From Ridgeia piscesae (taxonomy: Eukaryota > Annelida > Polychaeta > Sabellida > Siboglinidae), in assembly GCA_025642075.2 (NCBI GenBank), contig JAODUO010000583.1, positions 256,501 through 320,500 on the forward strand: a stretch of 64,000 bases of DNA, given 5' to 3'. Each line of letters opens with the position of its first letter. Positions within the stretch are counted from its first letter, which is position 1. The position numbers and the translations under genes are program-made. Shown in pieces: positions 1 through 35,889 of the stretch. The notes under the pieces are model-generated. The model was given only the letters and a program-made list of their open reading frames with translations, had not been told where the DNA came from and searched no databases.

Positions 1-1090
1 AGTCATTTGTCTTGCCATCACATGACAGTCATTTGTCTTGCCAACACAGTACAGTCATTTGTCTTTGCCATCACAGCAATTTGTCTTGCCATCACAGGAC
101 AGTCATTTGTCTTGCCATCACAGGACAATCAGTTGTCTTGCCATCAGAGCAATTTGTTCTTGCCAACACAGGACAGTCATTTGTCTTGCAATCACAGGAC
201 AATCATTTGTCTTGCCATCACAGGCAATTTGTCTTGCCATCACAGGCAATTTGTCTTGCCATCACAGGACAGTCATTTGTCTTACCATCAGAACAATTTG
301 TCTTGCCATCACAGGACAGTCAATTTGTCTTGCCATCTGTCATTTGTCTTGCCATAAAGGACAGTCATTTGTCTTGCCATCAGAGCAAATTGTCTTGCCA
401 TCACAGTACAGTCATTTGTCTTGCCATCACAGGACAGTCATTTGTCTTGCCATCATAGGAAGCCATTTGTCTTGCCATCACAGGACAGTCATTTGTCTTG
501 CCATCACAGGACAGTCATTTGTCTTGCCATCAGAGCAATTTGTCTTGCCATCACAGGACAGTCATTTGTCTTGCCATCAGAGCAATTTGTCTTGCCATCA
601 CAGACAGTCATTTGTCTTGCCATCACAGGACAGTCATTTGTCTTGCCATCACAGGACAGTCATTTGTCTTGCCATCACAGGACAGTCATTTGTCTTGCCA
701 TCAGAGCAATTTGTCTTGCCATCATAGGACTCATTTGTCTTGTCATCAGAGCAAGGACAGTCATTTGTCTTGCCATCATAGGACAGCATTTGTCTTGCAT
801 CAGAGCAATTTTGATTGTCATTTGTTCCTGCCATTTCATAGGACAGTCATTTGTTATCAGAAGTCATTGTCATCAGAGAAGACAGGAATTAGTCTTGTCA
901 TCAGAGCAATTTTTGCCATCTGTCATTTGTCTTGCCATCATAGGACAGTCATTTGTCTTGCCATTAGAACAATTTGTCTTGCCATCTGTCATATGTCTTG
1001 CCATCATAGGACAGTCATTTGTCTTGTCATCAGAGCAATTTGTCTTCCCTCAATTGTCATTTGTCTTCTCACTGTCACAGCAATTAATAC
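1..1090. repeat. 26-bp minisatellite array
   Basis: This is a tandem array of about 26 bp built around cagtcatttgtcttgccatc, followed by acagga or agagcaat variants. It is dense to about 730 and decays towards 1090. Open frames on both strands are by-products of the repeat. It lies beyond the 3' side of the minus-strand channel gene, and the left edge is cut by the window. Confidence 0.95.
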
Positions 1091-1148
1091 AACATTTCAC
1101 ATTCAAATTATTGTTATCAGTAGATATTTAAGATGTAAACAGTAACTT

Positions 1149-25294
<24,146 letters not shown>

Positions 25295-25328
25295 CTGTAG
25301 ACAAAAACATAATAAAATTATTTTACAT

Positions 25329-25329
<1 letters not shown>

Positions 25330-25408
<79 letters not shown>

Positions 25409-25460
25409 CCGCAATGCAGACATGTAAACATGCATGCATGCACACACATACACACACACA
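25330..25460. repeat. (CA)n microsatellite
   Basis: Two CA tracts split by caaaaaca, then a catg-rich tail. It lies in the 5'UTR intron of the channel gene. Confidence 0.95.
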
Positions 25461-25851
25461 TTGTTAAGGATCAAAATAGATTGTAAAATGCAAAATTGGG
25501 TTTAAGAGCTGTTAGCAACATTAATGAATGATCCTATATCAAGGAGCAGCTCCACGAAAACCAAATATGATTACCAGACTGACTATTTACATTAAACTCA
25601 AATAAGCAATTTTATAGTGACTACAAGATGATCAGATAACTGATTCAGTTTATCTTCAGTGAATCACACACTGTGATATACCTTGGGTACTAAGAATGTA
25701 GAATTCTCAACAGTGGCCTGGCACATGTCTATAAGGATGATGTGTTACAACTTTTCACACAATGAGTCCTCTGAATTAATTTGGTGTCTTGTTTATATAT
25801 TGTTGGATGTCCACACAACTATTTGTCAAGAATTGTCTCTTAATTTTCTCT

Positions 25852-26092
25852 AGCCAGGTGTACCGGTAATGTGGATTATTACTAGCTCGGTGTTTTATCT
25901 TGCATTTACCAACATGGAAGTTCAATACCCATTGTCTAGAACACTCATATAATTTGTTTATGTCTTGCTGTAATACTGTATGATCAAATTAAGGGAGGCA
26001 TCAAGGTTCTCCAGTTCTTATCATCGTCTGCAAACATCATAACTTCATTATCAATGTGTTCCTGGATGTCATTCACATACACGAAAAACAAA
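25852..26092 (-). mobile_element. Reverse-transcriptase fossil (LINE-type)
   Basis: On the minus strand VYVNDIQEHIDNEVMMFADD is followed, after frame breaks, by sequence resembling INKLYECSRQWVLNFHVGKC. This is the catalytic (F/Y)ADD region and the following helix of jockey/CR1/RTE-type reverse transcriptases. It has stops and frameshifts and no flanking domains. It sits in the interval between the channel gene and the divergent C6orf62 fragment. Confidence 0.75.
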
Positions 26093-26099
26093 ACTCAGA

Positions 26100-27111
26100 T
26101 GTGATGTAGACCTAAGTCATGCATCTACCATACTATCCATAGGTCTTTGAAAACTGCTGGCTATTCAGACACTGTCACTGACGTCACCGCGTCAACAGAG
26201 TTTCATGCACTGGCAATGCCTTTATAAACTGATACATGCAAAAGCGCAATGCCACTGGCATCATGGTATAAGCTATTTCATCGTTTACGTCACTGATCTG
26301 ATTCTGATAGCGTGGTTGTAAATAATTAGTAATACATTATTAACAAACTTACAATATACCTGGTTGTATTTAGCTTAATGACACTATTTCAACTACACAT
26401 AATAATCATCACAAATAGTATGCCACTTACATATGTGAAATCCAAGACCACTTTAATTCTGCCAATGCAGCAGTTCACAATTTGCGGGCACCTGTTTTCA
26501 CAGTGGGTATTGGAGCCCAACAGTACGCCATGTTGTTGATGACGTCTATTTATACGGTCGTCATAGATACAGGGGAAATTGGCTCTTAACATTATGCCTT
26601 AAGAAATAAATTTTATTATAGTACCTGGGTAACATGTTATATTAACAGACCAATAAAACAACATACGTTTCAATAATATATGCACGTTTTCTTTAATCTC
26701 GTTCTAACGTTAATTTCTCACCCTCCATTATCGACTGAACGGGCGCAGGAGTAAATTAGGACATTGAGTGTTTTGTTTGGGGATTTGTGGTGGATGATGT
26801 CGATCCTCAGCTCAGACATGTATCATATATTATCGCTTAGGACCTTCCACCGTAATGGGCAGCTATGTGTTAAACTGTGGCGGAAGACGACGACATGAAT
26901 GGCTTTAATAACAAATAATATTTCTGAATTCACCAACCATGCCTGTGACCACGTCCATGTTGATATGTCCCGCGGTCCACCGTACCATAAGTAAACGGAA
27001 TATAAGCTAACGGGGATAAGTAGCCGTGGAAATGTGGGGTGTAGTCATGTTGATCTAACCCCTGATGTCTGCTATGGCCTATGTTATTTGTTGTTTCTGA
27101 ATTAAAACGCA
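26100..27111. promoter_or_regulatory. Divergent intergenic region, likely promoter(s)
   Basis: The channel gene (minus) and the C6orf62 fragment (plus) start on either side. No clear TATA box was identified. CpG is denser near 26700-27000 than in the introns. Function is inferred only from position. Confidence 0.35.
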
Positions 27112-27234
27112 ATGGGGGATGCAGCCTCGAGAAAGAATGCGGCCGTAATCCGTCTGAGGCAGCATTTAAAAAAGAGGCACTTGCAGATCAGTTTGAATTA
27201 CAAAATGTACATGGTGTTTCACTTTAAAGACCAG
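27112..27234 (+). CDS. C6orf62: C6orf62 exon 1
   Basis: The ATG is chosen because MGDxxSRK at the start matches the family N-terminus. Donor GACCAG/gtgagc. Confidence 0.85.
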
Positions 27235-27913
27235 GTGAGCTAATATGTATATAGAAATAGCGAATGAAAAAAAGTTGTGTTTTTATTGTTTAAAGTATTA
27301 AAAAGTTAATATAGATGCAAACAAAGGGCTTTGTGATTGCTGTAACACGCGCCGAAACGTATGAAATGAGTGCCAGAACAGGTTGGAATGGACTTGAACA
27401 AATCTATCTGCATGGGCCATTGATGATTCATCATTTCTCATTCCATCTGTTCCGGCATACATTCATGGTAATTACAGAGCCGATGCAAACAGGCTGTAAA
27501 TAGTATAAATATGCGGAACGATATCAGAGATTGTTTTAAGAGTAGGTGACCATGTTCCATGTGATATTACACCTTTCCAGCATACCTAGTTAAATAATGT
27601 TCAGTACAGAATAGGCTAAATTATAATTAAAAAATCACAAAAGAGGACATAATGCATTAATTATATAACTTAGTTTTTTAAGCAGTTTCAGTATCAACCA
27701 AAACTGCATTGATGTACAGGAAGTGATATATGCCTTTTTTGAGACTTTTGCATGCTGTTTTAAACATGTATTGTGCTCTTACTATTTACATATATTACCA
27801 AGTGAAATATACATTTCTGGAAATAACAGATACTATTCTATTAAACAAAATGCAACACATATGACATGATATACATTGACTAATATATTAAAACCTTCAA
27901 TAATTAATTTCAG

Positions 27914-28000
27914 AAGAAGGCATGTGCTGTATTTGAAATAACGGAAGTTCTTCCAGTGATGACTAACAACTATGAGGAAAGCATTCTTAGAGGTGTCAAA
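27914..28000 (+). CDS. C6orf62: C6orf62 exon 2
   Basis: Acceptor aatttcag, donor GTCAAA/gtaagt. It encodes the highly conserved EVLPVMTNNYEE core. Confidence 0.92.
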
Positions 28001-28529
28001 GTAAGTAATTTTCATGTTGCTGACTTTATCATCAGTTATACTATTGTCACAGCATTAGCATTACAGTTTTGTAATTTTTACTGATAAAGTGAAATTATTT
28101 CCAGTTTATGTCGTGAGTTGCTGTGAAATATTGTTTATTTAATGTAAAAATTGTGAGAAATACTAATGTTGTTGAAACTCTGTAGCCTGGTATGTTGACT
28201 AAGAGGTTCAGTATGTCTAGGCAGCATCTTTAATCAGCACACTCATAAGACATAAGGGAAACACACTACTAAAGCATGAAGTAAAGCATACTGTTAATGT
28301 GTTAATTGTGACTTATTTCTTAATTTTGATAGCTCCATTGGAGATGTAAAGACTATCACTATCACAAAGCAGAAAATTGAAAATAATATCAATGGATCGT
28401 CCAGGATCGAATAAAATAGCACTATCACTGTTTTGGTGGGGTACATTAGCGACCATTAGAAATAGTAGTCTTGATTATAGCCCGATATATGTTTCAAACC
28501 AGTCACATATGTGATGATGGTGTTTGTAG

Positions 28530-28619
28530 GATGATTCATATTCATATGAGAGTTCACGTGAACTGTTGGAGAGAGATGTGGTGCAGCTACATGCCCCTAG
28601 GTGGCAGTCAATGCGCAAG
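28530..28619 (+). CDS. C6orf62: C6orf62 exon 3
   Basis: Acceptor gtttgtag, donor CGCAAG/gtaact. It encodes [20 protein letters not shown] followed by [10 protein letters not shown]. Confidence 0.92.
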
Positions 28620-28887
28620 GTAACTAAATATAGGAAATTTAATATGCTAGAGTTAACTAAATCTGCGAATTGTTATTGTACTCACTGACATTAATGTGGT
28701 AAATGATCGCATTCGGGAAACAACCTGGTATTTTGAGCACGTCGATTCATGCTAGGTAGTGTAATGTTTATACTAAAACATTGGCTTCTCAATCGAATGA
28801 AAACTGCTTCAAAGTTTGCACAATTTCATTGCATCCACATTGCCTCAGGTCACTCGGTTGTATAAATGATGACCTGACTGTGTGCAG

Positions 28888-29013
28888 GACGTGATTGCGT
28901 GCACCACAGACATGAACTTCTTCCTGTGGCCGAGGAAGGACATAGAGCGCATGGAGTGTCTTCTTTTCTCTCGCTGGAAGGGCGAAGAGAACAGCATCTT
29001 CAAGCCGCTTGAG
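28888..29013 (+). CDS. C6orf62: C6orf62 exon 4, last one present
   Basis: Acceptor gtgtgcag, donor CTTGAG/gtgagt. It encodes DVIACTTDMNFFLWPRKDIE and MECLLFSRWK. No following family exon is found before the next gene's fragment. Confidence 0.92.
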
Positions 29014-29019
29014 GTGAGT

Positions 29020-29465
29020 GTGTATGTGCACTTGTCCTTACTTAAGAATTCTAATTAGTGTCCTAGTGTAAACCGATGTATGATAACTATAAATAAAAAC
29101 ATACATGGAATCAATTTGCCTTATAATATAACACAAAATTATATAACACAAAATGCAAACTACTATAAATTCTGTATGAAGTATATTTTGGTTACTAATG
29201 TGGGAAGTGAGAGTTTGCTGCAAAAATGGTTAAACATACTCATCACACAATGCTGTATCATTCAGTATATTGTGGTTTCACAATCAGACATTCTGAATTG
29301 GTTTCAATACAGTGTAATTATTTGTTTATGCCATGGTCAAAATATTACATGCGGTAATGACGGAGCTTGTGCTCGTTTCATCAAGGTGAATGAACTGTTG
29401 ATAACTGCTGCTGATGGTTAGACAGTTTCTTGCTGCAGAAACGATAATGCTAGTGTTATAATTTG
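29020..29465. other. Sequence between gene fragments, no exon seen
   Basis: AT-rich. I searched for the missing C6orf62 C-terminal motifs and did not see them. One plus-strand frame of 113 codons has no domain. Confidence 0.5.
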
Positions 29466-29469
29466 ACAG

Positions 29470-29581
29470 CGGTTTAGACAACCATTGGATCTGCAAGCCA
29501 TGTTACCTGCACCGTGGCCTTGACATGCACGTCACAAACAATCTCAACTACATCCTGCACCTGCCCGATACAGGACCAAAG
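29470..29581 (+). pseudogene. TTLL12-like single internal exon
   Basis: Acceptor atttgacag, phase 2 completed by C, donor CCAAAG/gtgaga. It encodes GLDNHWICKPCYLHRGLDMH and VTNNLNYILHLPDTGPK. This matches the DNHWICKPWNLARxLDTHxTxxL segment of TTLL12, a tubulin-tyrosine-ligase-like protein. The usual W after KP is C here. No other TTLL12 exon is seen on either side, and the entry phase does not fit the preceding C6orf62 exon. It is an exon-sized relic or a misassembled piece. Confidence 0.75.
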
Positions 29582-29589
29582 GTGAGAGA

Positions 29590-30380
29590 GACACACTTGC
29601 AATGTGACCACCCTTTCATCAGTGCTACATGCTTTAAGTCTGATGGAGTCTGTTATCTTGTTAGTTGTATTCGTCATAGTAATGTGACAAGCTGCAACCG
29701 TTCACGCTAACTGTCATCGTCATCATTGTGCAGCCGTAGTGTCACGTGGTTGAGCAAAGGCCTCAGTGTGCCGTTTCCAGTTTGCATAATTAGACAAATG
29801 ACAGCTGGCCTCTCAATCAGTGTTGGTACCACGTACAGATGCAGCAAACTGCTGAATTGCCATAGTATGTTCATCTTATATTCCATTCTGGTTTTGCTGA
29901 GTGTATTGTTTTGTGTGGAAATGTGATGAAATACGTATTCAACTAAGTTGTGCAGTATAACAATGCATTCTACTGATTCATTTGAACAGACCTTTTGACT
30001 GACTGATACAATTGGGTTAAGGGTAGGGTCAGTGTGACTACAAACATTTGATTGACTACTGTAGGGTGTGGTGGATGACTCATTGACCTTTACTAGAAAC
30101 CGGACTAGTTATTAGGCAGATTTACTATCCGCCCTTATCTTTACTAGTGTACGGACTAGTGCGTAGTTCTACCCCTGGCAGGTCATTTATTTAGGTGTCT
30201 GTAGTGTATATATAAACCCTTTATGGTAAAGCCAGCAACTGTTATGCAATAATCCAAGTGGTGGTGGAGCAGCTGTCTCAAGTAGTTGCTCTCTGCTATT
30301 AACATGTGGCTATGCTGTTTTTATAAATGTACGCACAATATAATTATGTAATGTCAAATCTTCATGTGGGTTTGTTGTTA
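29590..30380. other. Sequence between gene fragments, no exon seen
   Basis: Neither the next TTLL12 exon nor the first exons of RPL36A (start MVNVPKTRR in the family) is visible. Some repeated actagt words occur at about 30095-30160. Confidence 0.5.
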
Positions 30381-30388
30381 TTTTCCAG

Positions 30389-30456
30389 GTAAACATCGAT
30401 ATGATCGAAAACAGAGTGGTTATGGTGGTCAGACAAAGTTGATTTTCCGTAAAAAG
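30389..30456 (+). CDS. RPL36A: RPL36A copy 1, exon with [10 protein letters not shown]
   Basis: Acceptor attttccag, phase 1, donor AAAAAG/gtttgt. This exon lies outside and just upstream of the tandem duplication, so it exists once. Confidence 0.88.
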
Positions 30457-30599
30457 GTTTGTCTTCAACTTGTTGTTTACAACTAGGTATGTTCCCGTTA
30501 ACATAGCTGGGCGAGAGGATTGGATGTCAGTTGGTCTCTGTGTTGACTGAAATATTCAAATGTAATTTTTAAACATTTTCTCATAATGTAGACTAATGG

Positions 30600-30680
30600 A
30601 TCATCTATAGGCGATGTACTTGTATAAAATAAAAAATTGCCCATCTATGGGCGATGTACTTGTATAAAATAAAAAATGGC
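30600..30680. repeat. 40-bp direct repeat (two copies)
   Basis: atctatgggcgatgtacttg plus tataaaataaaaaatggccc occurs twice in a row. The second segmental copy also has both. Confidence 0.9.
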
Positions 30681-30934
30681 CCATTCTCCCATTGATGCTG
30701 GTGATTAGTCACTGCACTGTGACCCAGTTTGTAGATGACAACAGTACAGTTGACGCAACACCAGACATGTAAAAACATATCCATCGTCTACTCACAAGTA
30801 AACATACTGTAATGTTTCCCCCTTATCTGTGCTAGGTTGTTTTTTATATTATTTTTACGTTTTCCCTTCCAGAATCCTGCACACTAGTTCTGTCTTCTTT
30901 CTGTAGTACATTGCCATATGTATTTTGTTGCCAG

Positions 30935-31051
30935 GCAAAGACAACAAAGAAGATCGTGTTGAAGATGGAGTGTACGGAATGCAAATACAGGAAGCAGCTG
31001 GCCATCAAGCGGTATAAGCCCTTCGAGTTGGGAGGAGACAAGAAGAAGAAG
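30935..31051 (+). CDS. RPL36A: RPL36A copy 1, zinc-ribbon exon
   Basis: Acceptor tttgttgccag, donor AAGAAG/gtttgt, 39 codons. It holds ECTEC and the [17 protein letters not shown] end. The tyrosine replaces the cysteine that copy 2 and relatives have. Confidence 0.92.
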
Positions 31052-31605
31052 GTTTGTGTTTCTATTCCTCGGTCCGTATTCCTCTTTTCTCTGATAGTAT
31101 TTGTTGACAACAAAACATGACCGAGAATGACAAAATGCAATGTCTGAAATATTCCTGTGCATGATGAGATATACGTGTAATATTTTCTCACAGATTAAAA
31201 AAATTGTACCAGGTAATAATGAATGGGTTTACTTGATATCACCTTGTAACGTTGGTGTCACTTCGTAACATAATATTATATGTTGCTATGTATATTAATA
31301 CAAAGGCAATCAATATTATTATTATTATAACTGAGCCTGATCTTTTTTTACTTTTATAGTAAGCTGAGTGTAATACAGGTTTTTCTGACATTTTGCATAT
31401 ACCTCATGACCAGCGTAAAATTGCAAACAAGCATGACAATAAAGTGTAGATGGGTCCCCAATCAGTTTTATGGGCACATAAACTGGGTAATTGTATATTG
31501 TCTAACAAAAACGGCTCTGAACGGCTTTCATCTGTAAAACATATTATCATCTCACAAAGATGTTTTATAATAACGATATAATATGCTTTTTTCTGTGTGT
31601 TTCAG

Positions 31606-31626
31606 GGCCAGATGATCCAGTTCTAA
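31606..31626 (+). CDS. RPL36A: RPL36A copy 1, last exon
   Basis: Acceptor gtgtttcag, six codons GQMIQF and TAA. AATAAA follows about 30 nt later. Confidence 0.92.
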   Translation, partial: GQMIQF

Positions 31627-32139
31627 TCGGTTCCCTGCTGAGTGTACATTCTAACAATAAATCATCTGTACCCTTGTCAGAAGTCTGTTGTTTTGTACTC
31701 TATAATGGATGAGAACACATCATTTATAACAGCCAAGGGACTGTTTCAAGAAAGTTCTTATGAGCTTGTAGGCATAATGTTATGCCTTAAAATCAATTTT
31801 GCTACTCCGTGAGTACTGGTCACTATCAGTAGTTATGGAATTACAGTGTAGTGTTCTTGGTAAATCAGCATCCTGCAAAAGCTTACAATTACAGATTCTG
31901 CTTAATATTTTGAATTTCCTTACAAGTTCATATCTTTGTTAAACAGTCCCTACAAGTGTCATTAAAAGGCTTCTTGTTTCAAAGGCCTTATTGAATAGTG
32001 TATAATTACCAGTGTGCCTTAGTTATTACAGCAGGTAGGAACGTGACATCGAGTACTGTAAATAGTTGAAATCAATAGAGACACTGGATGCATTATTTCT
32101 TGGAATACAAGACGTTTAACTGTATCTCCACATCGATCT

Positions 32140-32487
<348 letters not shown>

Positions 32488-33013
32488 GGAACTATTCGTT
32501 TGGTTACGGACAGATAGCTCATGTTTGCATATACGGTATTTGCACAAATTGAATCAAATAGTCTAAGTGCTATACTATAGATTAAGAAAGTATGTTTAAA
32601 TTGGCAAATTTTGATTCGTGTTCGACTGGCGGGCTGGGCCGGCCAGTATATATGTCATTCACACAACACAGATGGGAAATACGCCCACATTTGTAGCCTT
32701 GTTTTATTTTACTTGTCAATTTCTTTTTTTTTAAACAAATATGGCATTGTACGAAGACAAAAAGGGAAGCAAAAGAAAATTGTGTTGTCTTTTACACATA
32801 AGCGCGCTTTTAGTGGCTTAAGGCACTTTACAAACATATGCACATCCACACAAAACGACATCCTAAAAAATAAACGCGTAACCGTACGTTCATATTTCCA
32901 TTTATAGACAATAACAACTGATAAAATGCTATTTAGTGTACCATATGGACATATTGGAACGTAGGGAGCCCAGCAACATTTAGAGGAGAGGTTGCTTGTT
33001 TTAGTGTAAATCA

Positions 33014-33082
33014 GGAATTACGGAGATCTCCGTAATTCCCAATTGTTTATCCACAGCTCTTCAGGTTCAAACCTGAAGAGCT
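33014..33082. repeat. Two adjacent palindromes, copy 1
   Basis: A perfect 26-bp palindrome, GGAATTACGGAGA and its complement, at 33014-33039 is followed 15 bp later by a 13-bp stem with a 2-nt loop at 33055-33082 (AGCTCTTCAGGTT and its complement). Both could form hairpins or cruciforms. Confidence 0.9.
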
Positions 33083-33194
33083 ATGGATACAAAACGAACG
33101 TCGGGAGAAATCTAGCGGGACAAGGGGGAAGAATGACACTGATCGAAGCTCCCTATATTACCGCTTCTGTAATATATCTAGTAGACACAGCGGC

Positions 33195-33285
33195 AAAAAA
33201 ACAAGTTACACACACGCGCGCGCACACACACACGCACACACTAACGCGAATGTAGACGCACACAGTCACACACACACACTCCGTT
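33195..33285. repeat. (CG)(CA)n mixed microsatellite, copy 1
   Basis: cacacgcgcgcgcacacaca then degenerate CA units. It is repeated at about 36612-36686 in copy 2. Confidence 0.9.
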
Positions 33286-34492
33286 GTGATGGAAGCCATG
33301 TATTGTATGTAGTCTACAGCTAGCTAGGGGGTGGTGTTAGTTCAAATATTATAGGTACCCCCTCCAAAAGATGGAGATGATCTTTCTGAGCGCGGAAATA
33401 GCCGTCATTCGTCTTCTGGTCCATCCTAACCCTCATGTACCCCTTGAAACTAAGACCCACTCTAAAAAGCATTTATATTATTTGTACTCTAGAACAGACA
33501 TGTCGTTTTATACAATAAACAATGTGTAGACGTATCAGTGACATATTACTGCCTTAAACATTTACAATATGTGCTACCCCGCTACAGTGATCTTACGTAA
33601 AGTGGCGCCTCTTTGGGACCACTTCGGAAATATGGCGCCACCTAGCGGAGTAAAATGAGACAACACTAAAGCGAGAAATATCAAACTTCAGAATATTTCT
33701 AATTCTGGATATGGAACCGCAGAATAGGTGACGCATTTTATGTTGCAGGTTCATCTTATTTGCCATGCACAACAAGAAAATTAGGAAATTACAGCTATTG
33801 TATGTTTTATATGAGAAATTTATTATATGCGAACAGATTTTTTTTGTTTATGTGGGCGATATTGGGGCGTACTTGCTGTAGCACTATATAGTCTATATAC
33901 TAGCCAGTGACATACTGCAGAATTGTGGCAGCTAATGGAGCTATGATATATGTGTTTAAGCTCAGTTTTAGGCCATAAGCTGCATTGTACCTTGTAAAGA
34001 TAGGAACTGTCATTTTACAAACTTTTTTAAAGTTTTAATTTCGATGAATATAGTCAAAATGGATATCACATTTGTTGGTGAGAATAAACACTGAGTTATT
34101 AACCTTTAATATTCAAATGTAATTCTTAAACATTTTCTCATAATGTAGACTAATCGATCATCTATAGGCGATGTACTTGTATAAAATAAAAAATGGCCCA
34201 TCTATGGGCGATGTACTTGTATAAAATAAAAAATGGCCCATTCTCCCAGTTATGCTGGTGATTAGTCACTGCACTGTGACCCAGTTTGTAGATGACAACA
34301 GTACAGTTGACGCAACACCAGACATGTAAAAACATATCCATCTTCTACTCACAAGTAAACATACTGTAATGTTTCCCCCTTGTCTGTGCTAGGTTGTTTT
34401 TTTATATTATGTCTACCTTATCCCTTCTAGAATCCTGCACACTAGTTCTGTCTTCTTTCTGTAGTACATTGCCATATGTATTTTGTTGCCAG

Positions 34493-34609
34493 GCAAAGAC
34501 AACAAAGAAGATCGTGTTGAAGATGGAGTGTACGGAATGCAAATACAGGAAGCAGCTGGCCATCAAGCGGTGTAAGCCCTTCGAGTTGGGAGGAGACAAG
34601 AAGAAGAAG
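34493..34609 (+). CDS. RPL36A: RPL36A copy 2, zinc-ribbon exon
   Basis: Same splice sites as copy 1. It encodes [20 protein letters not shown] and the canonical [15 protein letters not shown]. Confidence 0.9.
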
Positions 34610-35163
34610 GTTTGTGTTTCTATTCCTCGGTCCGTATTCCTCTTCTCTCTGATAGTATCTGTTGACAACGAAACATGACCGAGAATGACAAAATGCAATG
34701 TCTGAAATCTTCCTGTGCATGATGAGATATACGTGTAATATTTTCTCACAGATTAAAAAAATTGTACCAGGTAATAATGAATGGGTTTACTTGATATCAC
34801 CTTGTAACGTTGGTGTCACTTCGTAACATAATATTATATGTTGCTATGTATATTAATACAAAGGCAATCAATATTATTATTATTATAACTGAGCCTGATC
34901 TTTTTTTACTTGTATGGGAAGCTGAGTGTAATACAGGTTTTTCTGACATTTTGCATATACCTCATGACCAGCGTAAAATTGCAAACAAGCATGACAATAA
35001 AGTGTAGATGGGTCCCCAATCAGTTTTATGGGCACATAAACTGGGTAATTGTATATTGTCTAACAAAAACGGCTCTGAACGGCTTTCATCTGTAAAACAT
35101 ATTTTCATCTCACAAAGATGTTTTATAATAACGATATAATATGCTTTTTTCTGTGTGTTTCAG

Positions 35164-35184
35164 GGCCAGATGATCCAGTTCTAA
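35164..35184 (+). CDS. RPL36A: RPL36A copy 2, last exon
   Basis: GQMIQF and stop after acceptor gtgtttcag. Confidence 0.9.
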   Translation, partial: GQMIQF

Positions 35185-35701
35185 TCGGTTCCCTGCTGAG
35201 TGTACATTCTAACAATAAATCATCTGTACCCTTGTCAGAAGTCTGTTGTTTTGTACTCTATAATGGATGAGAACACATCATTTATAACAGCCAAGGGACT
35301 GTTTCAAGAAAGTTCTTATGAGCTTGTAGGCATAATGTTATGCTTTAAAATCAATTTTGCTACTCCGTGAGTACTGGTCACTATCAGTAGTTATGGAATT
35401 ACAGTGTAGTGTTCTTGGTAAATCAGCATCCTGCAAAAGCTTACAATTACAGATTCTGCTTAATATTTTGAATTTCCTTACAAGTTCATATCTTTGTTAA
35501 ACAGTCCCTACAAGTGTCATTAAAAGGCTTCTTGTTTCAAAGGCCTTATTGAATAGTGTATAATTACCAGTGTGCCTTAGTTATTACAGCAGGTAGGAAC
35601 GTGACATCGAGTACTGTAAATAGTTGAAATCAATAGAGACACTGGATGCATTATTTCTTGGAATACAAGACGTTTAACTGTATCTCCACATCGATCTACA
35701 T

Positions 35702-35889
<188 letters not shown>

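Larger units (their letters stand above)
27112..29013 (+). pseudogene. C6orf62: C6orf62 orthologue, 5' part only (4 coding exons, 141 codons)
   Basis: Exons 27112-27234, 27914-28000, 28530-28619 and 28888-29013 all end in phase 0 and read [63 protein letters not shown] and LFSRWKGEENSIFKPLE. This follows human C6orf62 (about 229 aa, function poorly known) from its start to about residue 140. The family's C-terminal part, which begins with a KFEFHHGDYEKQF-like segment, was not found downstream. The gene is therefore cut, or the assembly is broken after exon 4. All splice sites are intact and the exons carry no stops, so a truncated transcript is possible. Confidence 0.85.
30389..31626 (+). pseudogene. 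RPL36A: Ribosomal protein eL42 (RPL36A), 3' part only, copy 1
   Basis: Three exons (30389-30456, 30935-31051, 31606-31626) give [40 protein letters not shown] and GQMIQF-stop. eL42 is a large-subunit protein at the E site. The family signature KxTKKxxLKxxC is present. The first 36 or so residues, with half of the zinc-binding cysteines, are missing upstream. Differences from the family are R to H in KHRYDR, P to L in GQTKLIF (the position equivalent to yeast P56), and C to Y in AIKRYKPF. A polyadenylation signal AATAAA lies at about 31656. Splice sites are intact, but without its 5' exons it cannot make normal eL42. Confidence 0.88.
34493..35184 (+). pseudogene. RPL36A: RPL36A 3' part, copy 2 (last two exons)
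   Basis: Exons 34493-34609 and 35164-35184 repeat those of copy 1, with the family cysteine kept ([12 protein letters not shown]). The KQSGYGG exon is not included in the duplicated block, so this copy has only the zinc-ribbon exon and GQMIQF-stop. AATAAA lies at about 35214. It could be spliced as alternative 3' exons of the same transcript. Confidence 0.88.

Noticed and set aside
1..1090. CRISPR-like regular repeats
   Set aside because: Direct tandem copies without unique spacers in a eukaryotic genome. The same applies to the other arrays.
33043..33255. Open frame MFIHSSSGSNLKSYGYK... in the duplicated block
   Set aside because: It crosses the palindromes and a CG/CA repeat and is repeated only because the block is duplicated. 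No family recognised.
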